The notes beneath the pieces were generated by a model that was not told the origin of the DNA, did no database searches, and saw nothing but the letters and a program-made list of their open reading frames with translations. A DNA stretch of 64,000 bases, taken from the NCBI RefSeq assembly GCF_030123505.1, contig NZ_CP126115.1, forward strand, positions 399,501 to 463,500. Direction: 5' to 3'. This stretch comes from Neobacillus sp. YX16. GTDB taxonomy: Bacteria > Bacillota > Bacilli > Bacillales > Cytobacillaceae. A program made the position numbers and the translations under genes. Within the stretch, counting starts at the first letter, position 1. The number at the start of each line of letters is the position of its first letter. Positions 45,530 to 54,148 of the stretch are shown here, piece after piece.

Positions 45530-45877
45530 ATGAAAAAATATTTGGATCTGCCCCTTGGGATCGTTCTTATGATTTTAGGAATCCTTTTTGTTTTTGCACT
45601 ACCTACATTAATTGGAATAGGGAAAACACTAACGATTAACTTTAAGCCGTTTTGGAAATTTATTGAGATTAATATTCAAAAATTGACTCAAATTAATGAT
45701 CCTCAATTCATGGGCTTATTTGAACAAATGAATATGGCTGAAAGCTATCGTTATTCGATGACCATTGTATTTGCATCCTTAATGGTGGTTATTATTGTTG
45801 GTATGCTGGGAGCGTTAATGGTGCAAATGGCACCCAAAAAAATAGGGAAACTGTTCGTATTTGATGGGGGCCAGTAA
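45530..45877 (+). pseudogene. N-terminal fragment of an ABC-transporter permease
   Basis: 115 codons, MKKYLDLPLGIVLMILGILF at the start, an extracytoplasmic loop and a second span (TIVFASLMVVIIVGMLGALM). This resembles the beginning of OppB-like permeases, which then run on for some 200 more residues. Here the frame ends with LFVFDGGQ. The ribosome site (AGAGAGG) is intact. Probably a truncated gene; a genuine small two-span protein is the alternative. Confidence 0.45.
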
Positions 45878-45919
45878 GTTTCATATTATCCGAAGACACT
45901 TGATGCCCTATTTTCGATC

Positions 45920-46351
45920 TTATGGAGTTTTAAGAAATCAACATACACGAAGCCAGTTACTACTACAACGCCACTGGCATAAGAAACTTCAAGCCGAGTG
46001 AAGCAGAAACCACACGCGGTTGGGGAAGAAATTAAACTGACTGATTCGACACTAAAGGTCACGAAGGTTGAAAAATCAAAAGGGAGCCCTGAAGAGAAAC
46101 CTAAAGCAGGTAATGAATTTAATATCATTACAGTAGAAATTAAAAATACGGGAAACGAGAAAGTGTGGTTTGCTCCACATTTCTTCAGCGTTACGGATAG
46201 CAAAGGAAACCTATATATGCAGCCTTTCCTGATGATCGATATTGATACAGCGCTCTCATCGGGTGAACTAGATCCTGGCAATAGTGTCACTGGTACACTT
46301 GCCTTTGAATTGCCAATGACCGAGCAGTTTCAGCTACATAATAGTATATGA
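45920..46351 (+). pseudogene. remnant of a DUF4352 (telokin-like) lipoprotein
   Basis: From 45998 the frame gives VGEEIKLTDSTLKVTKVEKS, ITVEIKNTGNEKVWFAPHFF and GTLAFELP, the immunoglobulin-like DUF4352 domain of secreted Bacillus lipoproteins. A threonine-rich linker with a stop lies just upstream (TKPVTTTTPLA), and no signal peptide is left. The end runs into an unrelated fragment. Confidence 0.55.
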
Positions 46352-46457
46352 TGCTAACATTGCCCCGCTATTTAGATCCGGAGACTTAGTAGTTGTAGTG
46401 CCTAAAAGTGTTTTTGGGATTATTGAAGTGAAAACTGTTAAACTCGATTTAAAATAA
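46347..46457 (+). pseudogene. short fragment resembling a nuclease-like domain
   Basis: 36 codons reading YDANIAPLFRSGDLVVVVPK then VFGIIEVKTVKLDLK. The GIIEVKT end resembles PD-(D/E)xK-type nuclease folds (E-x-K). Front and back are missing. The stretch from here to 46860 holds no other recognisable gene. Confidence 0.35.
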
Positions 46458-46863
46458 AAATACCATTAAAAACCTCCGTATTATTTACATCTCCAATGCT
46501 TTTCTTAATAAGTTCAAAATTTTGACATGCCTTTTTTAGTTCTTCTTTCAACTTATTTGGGTAATGTGCAGTAAAACTGTACAAGTATTACATGAATTTG
46601 AAGAAGAATCTTTTGTTGTTAATCATATTGCTTTTGGAGATAGAAAAAATCTATACCATCTGCTTTTTTGTTTATAAAACTACCATTCAGGACCAATTTT
46701 CGTTAAAATAAACATTGCAGATTTTCACAATAGTTTTTCACAAATTATAAATGTCCAAATGTACTTGTGATTAAAAATAAGTTATTAAGCATGATATAAG
46801 TGTAAAAGAAGTGGAACATTTGGCTTTATATTTTTTGACCGAGAGTTTGAAGTTGTATCCATA

Positions 46864-47847
46864 GTGAGAGGATTTGAGTTTGAAATGATAAATAATTTTT
46901 GGCGTGATTTACCTCGGCCATTTTTTGTACTTGCACCAATGGAAGATGTGACAGATGTTGTTTTTCGTCACGTAGTAAGTGAAGCCGGTCGACCGGATGT
47001 ATTTTTTACAGAGTTTACAAACTCCGATAGCTATTGTCATCCAGAGGGCATGAAAAGTGTGCGTGGCCGTTTGACTTTTACAGAAGATGAACAGCCAATG
47101 GTGGCACATATTTGGGGGGATAATCCCGAATATTTCCGTCAAATGAGTATTGGCATGGCAGAGCTAGGATTTAAAGGCATCGATATTAATATGGGTTGCC
47201 CTGTACCGAATGTGGCATCGAGAGGGAAGGGCAGCGGCCTTATTCTGCGTCCTGATGTTGCGGCAGAACTTATTCAAGCAGCAAAAGCCGGCGGACTGCC
47301 TGTCAGCGTGAAAACACGACTTGGCAATAAGGAGGTTCAGGAGTGGGAGGAGTGGCTAACGCATATTTTTAAACAGGATATTGCGAACCTTTCTATTCAT
47401 TTACGTACAAGAAAGGAAATGAGCCAAGTAGATGCACATTGGGAGTTAATTCCAGAAATCAAAAAATTACGTGACCGTATCGCACCGAATACGCTACTAA
47501 CAATCAATGGAGACATTCCTGACCGTCAAACTGGGCTGCAGCTTGCGGAAAAATATGGTATTGATGGTGTTATGATTGGGCGAGGTATTTTTAAAAATCC
47601 TTTTGCCTTTGAAAAAGAGCCAAAAGAGCATAGCAGTAAAGAATACCTTGATCTTTTAAGACTGCAGCTTGATCTTCAGGATCAATATGCAGAATTACTG
47701 CCACGTTCAATCACAGGGCTTCATCGCTTTTTCAAAATTTATGTCAAAGGATTCCCTGGAGCTGCTGAATTAAGGAATCGTTTGATGAACACTAAATCAA
47801 CAGATGAAGTGCGTACATTGCTCGATAACTTTGGTAAAGAATGTTGA
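46864..47847 (+). CDS. tRNA-dihydrouridine synthase
   Basis: Flavin enzyme (about 327 aa) that reduces uridines in tRNA. Characteristic are [15 protein letters not shown] at the N-terminus, [20 protein letters not shown] with the catalytic Cys, [19 protein letters not shown] and [10 protein letters not shown] with [15 protein letters not shown]. It is close to the DusC-like subgroup of Firmicutes. The start is uncertain: GTG at 46864 or ATG at 46888, neither with an ideal ribosome site. Confidence 0.92.
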   Translation: MRGFEFEMINNFWRDLPRPFFVLAPMEDVTDVVFRHVVSEAGRPDVFFTEFTNSDSYCHPEGMKSVRGRLTFTEDEQPMVAHIWGDNPEYFRQMSIGMAELGFKGIDINMGCPVPNVASRGKGSGLILRPDVAAELIQAAKAGGLPVSVKTRLGNKEVQEWEEWLTHIFKQDIANLSIHLRTRKEMSQVDAHWELIPEIKKLRDRIAPNTLLTINGDIPDRQTGLQLAEKYGIDGVMIGRGIFKNPFAFEKEPKEHSSKEYLDLLRLQLDLQDQYAELLPRSITGLHRFFKIYVKGFPGAAELRNRLMNTKSTDEVRTLLDNFGKEC

Positions 47848-47920
47848 TAGCAATTTCACGTATGTACAGAGAATAAAACTTTATTTTACCTCACTATAAA
47901 ATATGTTGTCAACAAGAAAT

Positions 47921-47949
47921 TTGCAATATTTCACAAAAAATGTTATAAT
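47921..47949 (+). promoter_or_regulatory. sigma-A promoter of the Tudor-like gene
   Basis: TTGCAA, a 17-nt spacer, then TATAAT. It lies about 200 nt upstream of the gene at 48158. Confidence 0.65.
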
Positions 47950-48157
47950 AGTCTTACAATTGTTTTTTCAATCGTATTCCGAATTCCGCTGTATTTTTTG
48001 CAGCTAGAATTATGGATACGTTTTTTTAATATCCTTTTTAAATCGACGAAAAATTCAAACAGTTGTGTGAGCTTTAAAGGTAAGTTAGTTGACTAAAATT
48101 TTCAATTTGCTATCTCTAAAAGTAACCATTTTTTATTCTACAAGGAGGCCTAGAATA

Positions 48158-49012
48158 ATGAATCTAATCAATAAGAAAGTTACACACAAGCGTTTTGGCA
48201 TGGGTAGTATAGTTAACCATAATGATTCTAGTATTGAAATACATTTCGCATCGGAAAATAAAAAGTTTGTTTTCCCCGATGTATTTGGAAAGCACCTAAA
48301 ACTGCATGATAAAAGTGATGCTAATTCACTTGAAAAAATTATGCAAAAAAAGGAGATGGAACGAAAGGAGGAAGAATGGAAGAAGGAAGAGGAAAAAAAC
48401 CTACAACGAAAAAACCAGGAACTTCGCTTGGAACATGAAAAACTAATGAAAAATCATAAACTTCATTTCGAATCACAAATGGTTTTTTGGTGTGACACAG
48501 AAGAACAGAATAGTTCTTTTTCAGAGTGGAAGGTTTTTTCAGGCGTAATAAAAAGTGGTAATAACAAGGGGAAGCCTAACAAACCCATCCGCTTGCACCA
48601 AAATAGCGCTGTCCTGTTAACGGCAATAGATTCCAGCATGCCTGAAAAAGACAGACGTATCTTAGGTGTCTATATGGTAAATGAAGATTTTATCGGTAAA
48701 CTTTGTGAAGATGGATCTATTCCTGCTCATTCAAAATACAGACTCCAACTTACAGAACAGGAATCGGATCAGATGCTTTTCTGGAAGTATTATGTAAATG
48801 AAAAGTCCCCCCAAAAAATGACATGGAATACCGGTAAATATCGTTATTTTGAGAATTTATGGATGGCTCAAATTTTACTTGATATAGTTTCTTTGAAAAG
48901 TGACCCAGAGGAACGAGAGCTGGCACAACAATTTTTTGAACATTTTTGTAAAATGAATCAGATAACAGATCAAGAGTTACCGAAGCCTAATGGCACATTA
49001 ATGCGTATTTAG
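48158..49012 (+). CDS. unknown protein with Tudor-like N-terminal domain
   Basis: 284 aa. The first 50 residues (KKVTHKRFGMGSIVNHNDSS then FVFPDVFGKHLKL) look like a small beta-barrel of the Tudor/CarD type seen at the ends of helicases such as PcrA. A strongly charged coiled coil follows (KKEMERKEEEWKKEEEKN), then a C-terminal domain of unknown fold (VFWCDTEEQNSSFSEWKVFSG). ATG at 48158 follows ACAAGGAGGCC; an upstream in-frame ATG (48089) has none. Possibly a nucleic-acid-binding protein; function unknown. Confidence 0.65.
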   Translation: MNLINKKVTHKRFGMGSIVNHNDSSIEIHFASENKKFVFPDVFGKHLKLHDKSDANSLEKIMQKKEMERKEEEWKKEEEKNLQRKNQELRLEHEKLMKNHKLHFESQMVFWCDTEEQNSSFSEWKVFSGVIKSGNNKGKPNKPIRLHQNSAVLLTAIDSSMPEKDRRILGVYMVNEDFIGKLCEDGSIPAHSKYRLQLTEQESDQMLFWKYYVNEKSPQKMTWNTGKYRYFENLWMAQILLDIVSLKSDPEERELAQQFFEHFCKMNQITDQELPKPNGTLMRI

Positions 49013-49074
49013 ACGTTAGCCCAAAGATAATAGGAATGACAGGGGGCTGACACATTTGCACAGCAGGCAACTAA

Positions 49075-49100
49075 CCTATTAGTGGGGGTTGCCTTTTTTC
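49075..49100 (+). terminator. terminator of the Tudor-like gene
   Basis: AGGCAAC with GTTGCC plus ACC/GGG inner pairs, then TTTTTTC. Confidence 0.65.
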
Positions 49101-49146
49101 GTTTCCTGAAATGGATTGAAAGATAGACCTTAGGTATAATTGCCCG

Positions 49147-49193
49147 AAGTACCCTATAAAGTAGACACAAATATGAGTCTACTTTATAGGGTA
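49147..49193. repeat. 17-bp palindrome matching IS3-like ends
   Basis: TACCCTATAAAGTAGAC and its perfect inverted copy are separated by 10 nt. The same words occur, less perfectly, at 28999 next to a truncated transposase. No transposase follows here, so it is a solo end or a miniature element. Confidence 0.55.
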
Positions 49194-49407
49194 CTTTTTT
49201 GTATAGCAAAAATCACCTTCACAAAATTAAGATAGCAACTCAAGTAGAATTTCACAAAACAATATCAGTATAGTGATAAATAAAAAACCGATTTATATCT
49301 TTCTGATGAATAGAAATAATGAATTTCTTAGCAAATGCTATTTAATTATAATAATAATGTAATCAATGTTTTTTATTGTGATTAAATTATTAGGGGGAAA
49401 ATAGATA

Positions 49408-50748
49408 ATGAGAAAAGTATTGCTCCTGCTTTTGCTATGCAGCCTTATCGTATTGGGGGCCTGCTCCAATGATAAAGTTGCCTCTGGTAAAGACACAAAG
49501 GAAGAATCAGCTGGAATTCAGACTATTAAAACTGAAGATGTTCAATCAAATATTGGGAAAGATGAATGGGTTATCGTCGATACTAGGTCAAATGATGCGT
49601 TCAACGGCTGGGCATTGGATGGAGTCAAAAGAGGCGGACACATTAAGGGGGCCATGGATTTTTCTGCGGATTGGCTAAAGGTTGATGCAGATAAAAAAAC
49701 ACAAACGAACGTATTGAAAGCGAAAGGTATCTCAGCTGAAAAAAATGTTGTTCTTTACGACGCGAATGGGAAAGATGCAAAAACGGTTGCTGAATTTCTA
49801 AAGGAAAATGGCTACAAAAATATTTATCAATATGATGTGAAAGAATGGGCAGCAAATCAAGAGCTAGCATTAGAATCTTATCCAAATTACCAAATGCTTG
49901 TGCCGCCAACTTGGGTAAATGACTTAATAAGCAATAAAAACAGTGGAAACCCCTACAAACTCTTCGAAGTCAGCTGGGGAGATGAAGCGGAGGACTATAA
50001 AGCGGGTCATATTCCCGGGGCGGTTCATCTGAATACCGATGAAGTTGAGGAAGGCCCTGTATGGAATCGTTTGAAAGATAAAGAACTGGAAAAATTCGCA
50101 TTAAAAAATGGCATTACAACTGACACAACCGTTGTTCTATATGGAAGTGATTCAATGCCAGCTTACCGTGCCGCTGTTATTTTGAAATATATGGGTGTCA
50201 AGGACGTTAGAGTATTAAATGGTGGATATACCGCTTGGAAAAATGCGGGCTATCAAGCAGAAACGAAGGAAAATGCAAAGGAATCTGTCTCTGCATTTGG
50301 CGCGGAAGTTCCTGTGAATCCGGATTATATTATTGACCTGCCTGAAGCAAAGAAGATTCTTGCTGACAAGGATGACAGCATTCTGGTTGATATTAGAAGC
50401 TGGGATGAATACATCGGAAAAATCTCTGGTTATGATTACATTGAACCAAAGGGTCGCCCGGCTGGATCTATTTGGGGACATGCAGGCTCTGATTCAAGTA
50501 ATCTAGAGGACTTTAGAAATATTGATACTACCATGCGCAATGGTTCAGAAATTATGGCCATGTGGGAAAAGGATGGAATCAATCCTGATAAATCTCTTTC
50601 CTTTTATTGCGGAACAGGCTGGCGGGCTGCTGAAGTATTATTTTATGCGGATGTCTTAGGTATGGAAAATATTTCCCTATACGATGGCGGCTGGAATGAA
50701 TGGAGTATGGACTCTTCTAATCCAATTGAAACTGGAGAACCTAAATAA
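49408..50748 (+). CDS. rhodanese-like sulfurtransferase lipoprotein (YnjE-like)
   Basis: 446 aa with a signal peptide and lipobox VLGAC (Cys20), so it is anchored outside the membrane. Three rhodanese domains follow. In the first two the active-site Cys is absent (VVLYDANGKDAK and VVLYGSDSMPAYR). The third has the loop YCGTGWRAAE with Cys401, the same layout as E. coli YnjE. It probably moves sulfane sulfur, or selenium, between thiols. GGGGGAAAATAGATA precedes ATG. It starts the cluster that runs to 57458, though a terminator follows it. Confidence 0.88.
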   Translation: MRKVLLLLLLCSLIVLGACSNDKVASGKDTKEESAGIQTIKTEDVQSNIGKDEWVIVDTRSNDAFNGWALDGVKRGGHIKGAMDFSADWLKVDADKKTQTNVLKAKGISAEKNVVLYDANGKDAKTVAEFLKENGYKNIYQYDVKEWAANQELALESYPNYQMLVPPTWVNDLISNKNSGNPYKLFEVSWGDEAEDYKAGHIPGAVHLNTDEVEEGPVWNRLKDKELEKFALKNGITTDTTVVLYGSDSMPAYRAAVILKYMGVKDVRVLNGGYTAWKNAGYQAETKENAKESVSAFGAEVPVNPDYIIDLPEAKKILADKDDSILVDIRSWDEYIGKISGYDYIEPKGRPAGSIWGHAGSDSSNLEDFRNIDTTMRNGSEIMAMWEKDGINPDKSLSFYCGTGWRAAEVLFYADVLGMENISLYDGGWNEWSMDSSNPIETGEPK

Positions 50749-50758
50749 GAAGTTTAAA

Positions 50759-50792
50759 AGAGACAATACTGCAAGGAGTATTGTCTCTTTAT
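50759..50792 (+). terminator. terminator or attenuator after the rhodanese gene
   Basis: AGAGACAATACT pairs with AGTATTGTCTCT and is followed by TTATC. It may reduce, not stop, transcription into the next genes. Confidence 0.65.
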
Positions 50793-50812
50793 CTATAACG
50801 GGAGAATGAGGA

Positions 50813-51235
50813 ATGATGAGAAATATAAAAGTGTTGGTTCTTTCTTTTTTACAATTCTCAGGAATAATCTTGGCGATTATTCTTGAAGATTTATCAGATG
50901 AAAAAATGGGAGTTGCCCGTTATTTAGTATTTAAAAAGCAAGAATTTGCTGCAGGCTATTTTTCTCCTGCCTACATGAACGTATTTACATTCATCTTGGC
51001 GGGAGGAGCAATTGTCTGTTTTGCCCTTCTTCTGATGGTATGGAAAAGCAGGAAGCGAATGGTCTCCCTGTTATTTGCGCTATTCGCAAATATTATAGCG
51101 TTCATCGTCTTTCAAATAAACCTGGAGCTAGCGGCCTATCACTTTTACTTGATTGGGATGTTTATTGTGGTTGTCTTCCAATATGGATGGTGTATATGGG
51201 CATATAAGAAGCTCAAAAAACAGAAGGGGATATAA
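50813..51235 (+). CDS. unknown four-span membrane protein
   Basis: 140 aa with hydrophobic segments VLVLSFLQFSGIILAIILED, TFILAGGAIVCFALLLMV, SLLFALFANIIAFIVFQI and FYLIGMFIVVVFQYGWCIWA. No family is recognised. It is tightly linked to the TVP38 gene (7-nt gap). GGGAGAATGAGG precedes ATG. Probably part of the membrane machinery of the cluster. Confidence 0.7.
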   Translation: MMRNIKVLVLSFLQFSGIILAIILEDLSDEKMGVARYLVFKKQEFAAGYFSPAYMNVFTFILAGGAIVCFALLLMVWKSRKRMVSLLFALFANIIAFIVFQINLELAAYHFYLIGMFIVVVFQYGWCIWAYKKLKKQKGI

Positions 51236-51242
51236 ATAAAAA

Positions 51243-51938
51243 ATGCAAAAATATTGCATATATGCACTGTACTGCTTAATTGCATTATTCGTGGTAGTTT
51301 ATATGGGGCATGGAGAAATCCGTTATTCGATTAATCAGTCTGTCCAATATTTGCAGAATGCCGATGTTAAGGGATTTCGTGATTCCCTGTTGTCCTTTGG
51401 ACCAATGGCGCCCGTTGTATCAGCATTATTAATGGTTTTTCAATCGATTATTGCGCCACTTCCTGCTTTCGTTATTACGTTTGCCAACGGATTATTGTTT
51501 GGCTGGATATGGGGGGCCATTCTCTCTTGGAGCAGCGCCATGGCGGGAGCTATTCTTTGTTTCTACTTGGCAAAAATCATGGGGCGGCCGGTGGTTGAAA
51601 AAATGATTACAAAGAAATCCATGAGTTGGTGGGATCAATTTTTTATAAAATACGGGAAACATGCTGTATTTATTGCGAGAATCGTCCCGATTGTATCGTT
51701 TGACCTTGTTAGTTATGCTGCAGGTGTGACATCAATCTCTTTCTGGCAATTTTTCTGGGCGACTGGTCTTGGACAACTGCCGGCAACCATTCTGTATTCC
51801 TATCTAGGTCAAAACGCTACGAGCACAGGGAAAATTTTGTTTACCATTTTTACCGTTGTGATTGCACTGGGGGTTATCGGGATGATGCTTCGGCCCAAGT
51901 TTCGGCTCAGGGGTAAAGAAAGGAGGGAAAAACGGTGA
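51243..51938 (+). CDS. TVP38/TMEM64 (VTT domain) membrane protein, YdjX/YdjZ-like
   Basis: 231 aa with the VTT/DedA-like core: FANGLLFGWIWGAILSWSSA, AGAILCFYLAK and FIARIVPIVSFDLVSYAAG followed by SFWQFFWATGLGQLPAT. Family members are linked to lipid or ion handling in membranes. E. coli has two such proteins (YdjX, YdjZ) in the ydjXYZ-ynjABCDEF operon, which this cluster resembles. Its stop overlaps the GTG of the next gene (GTGA), so it is translated together with the selenoprotein. Confidence 0.87.
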   Translation: MQKYCIYALYCLIALFVVVYMGHGEIRYSINQSVQYLQNADVKGFRDSLLSFGPMAPVVSALLMVFQSIIAPLPAFVITFANGLLFGWIWGAILSWSSAMAGAILCFYLAKIMGRPVVEKMITKKSMSWWDQFFIKYGKHAVFIARIVPIVSFDLVSYAAGVTSISFWQFFWATGLGQLPATILYSYLGQNATSTGKILFTIFTVVIALGVIGMMLRPKFRLRGKERREKR

Positions 51939-52690
51939 AATTATCAGGGAACCGGTTCATTGAGTTGATTGTCAGCAAAAAGGCAAGATATATGGTTAAA
52001 CCTATTATTGGTGAGATGCCATTTACAAAGTTTACGAAGCCTGCCACTGAAGCAGTAATTGCTCTTGTTACTACCGCTGGAGTCCACTTAAAAGTACAGC
52101 CGGTTTTTGATGTGGAAGCGGGAGACCCTTCTGTAAGGTTTATTCCATCGACCGTTGAGGAAAAAGATTTGATGATTAGCCATACACATTTTGACCGTGG
52201 GGATGCGGATCATGATATTAATTGTGTTTTTCCTTTATTTCGCCTAAAGGAGTTGGCTGAAGAGGGAATAATCGGTGCTGCTGCTAACACTCACTATGGT
52301 TTAATGGGCTATATCCCCAATACATTACCGCTTGTTGAAGAAACCATACCGTTAATGCTAAAACAATTGCAAGAAGATAAAGTGGATGCGGTGATTTTAA
52401 ATCCCGGCTGATATATATGCCATCAATCCGTGGGATTGATTCAATTTGCTATCGAAAAAGCAGGGATTCCAACCATCTCGATTACGCACTTAATGAATTT
52501 ATCTGAAAAAGTAAGGGTTCCCCGGGCGCTGCATTTACGGTTTCCATTAGGCCGGAGTTTTGGCAGGGCAGGCGAGCAAGACCTCCAAAGGAAAATTCTT
52601 TTCGATGCGATTCAGTATTTGGAGAAAATTACTGTTCCAGAATCCATCATAGAACTCCCTTATAAATGGAAAGGAAAAGGTAAATCATGA
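51935..52690 (+). CDS. predicted selenoprotein, GrdB/PrdB-like reductase (UGA = Sec159)
   Basis: 251 codons with in-frame TGA at 52409-52411. Upstream is VDAVILNPG; downstream is YICHQSVGLIQFAIEKAG, giving NPG-U-YIC. In the glycine/sarcosine/betaine/D-proline reductase selenoprotein-B family this spot is the redox Sec or Cys of U-x-x-C. The chain ends RALHLRFPLGRSFGRAGEQ and ELPYKWKG, in frame across the UGA. The fragment at 15637 has UGA at the same spot. An 8-bp stem ATCAATCC-GTG-GGATTGAT has its loop 19 nt after the UGA, starting with G, as bacterial SECIS elements require. GTG start (AAAGGAGGGAAAAACG) overlaps the TVP38 stop; the stop overlaps the next ATG. Substrate unknown. Needs selA/B/C/D elsewhere. 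Confidence 0.85.
52412..52444 (+). promoter_or_regulatory. candidate bacterial SECIS hairpin
   Basis: ATCAATCC (52422-52429), loop GTG (52430-52432), GGATTGAT (52433-52440): a perfect 8-bp stem inside the coding frame. The apical loop begins 19 nt downstream of the UGA, within the 16-37 nt window described for bSECIS, with G at loop position 1. Confidence 0.75.
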
Positions 52691-52899
52691 AAATGGAAAC
52701 AGCAAAAAGGCTGCAGAGGATTTTTTGGCATTGCCGCTGGGTATTGTTAATTGGTTTAATGGTTTATAATGGTTATAGTTTTTTTATAGGGTTTCAACTG
52801 TCAGAGTTTCTCTCTGTCAACGGATTTACTTTTGCTTTATTCTCTTTCATGGGGATGTTAGAATCCTATTTTAACTGTAAAGTCAGCTGTAGGATGTGA
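52687..52899 (+). CDS. unknown small membrane protein, 70 aa
   Basis: Starts MKMETAKRLQRIFWHCRWVL with two hydrophobic segments and ends NCKVSCRM with two cysteines (C-x3-C). ATG overlaps the selenoprotein stop (ATGA) and the next gene starts 10 nt later, so it is part of the operon. The terminal cysteines could exchange thiols with the selenoprotein; that is speculation. Confidence 0.7.
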   Translation: MKMETAKRLQRIFWHCRWVLLIGLMVYNGYSFFIGFQLSEFLSVNGFTFALFSFMGMLESYFNCKVSCRM

Positions 52900-52909
52900 A
52901 AGGAAAATT

Positions 52910-54148
52910 ATGAAAAAATTAACATTCGTGTTTTTGGCAATCGTATTGGTCCTATCGGGCTGTAGTGGTAGTACCGAAAAGAAGACTAAGCACTCAGGGG
53001 AAAATAGTTTAAAAAGTGATTGGAAAGAAATTGAGGCTTCCGCGAAGGGTACTACCGTTAATTTCTTTATGTGGGGCGGCGATGAAGGAATCAATCGCTA
53101 TATTGATGAGTGGGTTACGCCGCATTTAAAGGAGCAGTACAATCTTACACTTAAGCGCTATCCAATGGATGCCGTAGAATTTATCAACAAGTTAAATACA
53201 GAGAAAAGGGCCAATAAAAGGTCAGGTGAGATGGATGTAATTTGGATAAATGGTGAGAATTTCAAAACCGCCAAACAGCAAAATTTGCTTCTTGGACCAT
53301 TTACTTCGATACTGCCAAACTTTCAGAAATATGTAGATGATAAAAGTGATGATAGTAACTATGATTTTGGATTCCCTATTGAAGGATATGAGGCACCTTG
53401 GGGGAAGGTACAGTTTGTCTTTGCATATGACTCAACCAAAATAACCCATCCTCCAAAATCGGTTGCCGAATTAATAGAATGGGTAAAGCAAAACCCTGGC
53501 AAATTTACTTATCCGGCACCTCCGGATTTCACTGGCAGTGCCTTTATCCGTCATATTCTTCATGAAGAAAGCAAGGATTACAATGCCTACTTAAGCACCT
53601 TTGATGAGTCACTGATTAAGGGGGAAGCAGCAAAAGTGTGGAATGTGTTAAATGAAATGAAAGCCTCTTTATGGAGACAGGGAAAATCGTACCCGCAATC
53701 CCTTTCCCAACTAGAGCAATTATATAAAAATGGTGAGGTATGGATGACGATGGGTTACGATGAGGCAAATGCCTCTAACCTAATCGAATCCGGTGAATTT
53801 CCAGCTTCAACAAAAACATTTGTTTTTGATAAAGGGACATTATCCAATACACACTATTTAGCAATCCCTAATAATGCAGCGAATCCACAGGGTGCTCTGG
53901 TGTTGATCAACTTCCTGCTTTCACCGGCGGCACAAATCAAGAAAATGGACTTGGCCTATTGGGGAGAAAATATGTCATTGTCTGTGGACCGTCTATCTAT
54001 AAAAGATAAGCAAGCTGTGGAATTAGTTGACCGTGGGCCTGCAACTCTATCGCAAGAAGAGCTGTCTAGTCATCGGATTCCTGAAATCAGTGCAGAATAT
54101 GTCCAATGGCTGGAACGGGGTTGGCTGGAAAATGTGGCAAAACACTAA
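52910..54148 (+). CDS. ABC transporter substrate-binding lipoprotein (YnjB-like)
   Basis: 412 aa with signal peptide and lipobox LSGCSG. A periplasmic-binding-protein type II fold is suggested by NFFMWGGDEGINRYIDEWV, YGFPIEG-like DFGFPIEGYEAPWG and LAIPNNAANPQGALVLINFL. It matches the E. coli YnjB pattern. The ligand of this transporter is not known; it belongs to the polyamine/Fe3+/thiamine-like group by architecture. AAAGGAAAATT precedes ATG. Confidence 0.87.
   Translation: MKKLTFVFLAIVLVLSGCSGSTEKKTKHSGENSLKSDWKEIEASAKGTTVNFFMWGGDEGINRYIDEWVTPHLKEQYNLTLKRYPMDAVEFINKLNTEKRANKRSGEMDVIWINGENFKTAKQQNLLLGPFTSILPNFQKYVDDKSDDSNYDFGFPIEGYEAPWGKVQFVFAYDSTKITHPPKSVAELIEWVKQNPGKFTYPAPPDFTGSAFIRHILHEESKDYNAYLSTFDESLIKGEAAKVWNVLNEMKASLWRQGKSYPQSLSQLEQLYKNGEVWMTMGYDEANASNLIESGEFPASTKTFVFDKGTLSNTHYLAIPNNAANPQGALVLINFLLSPAAQIKKMDLAYWGENMSLSVDRLSIKDKQAVELVDRGPATLSQEELSSHRIPEISAEYVQWLERGWLENVAKH

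Noticed and set aside
45442..45639. Plus-strand 65-aa ORF before the permease fragment
   Set aside because: It is out of frame with the permease fragment, whose ribosome site is clear, and lacks its own.
51935..52411. A complete 158-aa protein ending at the UGA, followed by a separate gene from 52430
   Set aside because: The two pieces are in the same frame and form one family-like protein with the redox motif across the UGA. The ATG-like start at 52430 is inside the hairpin and has no ribosome site.
54027..54131. Longer N-terminus of the first permease
   Set aside because: It would overlap the binding-protein gene by 120 nt and add a non-hydrophobic segment. The ATG at 54132 fits the family.
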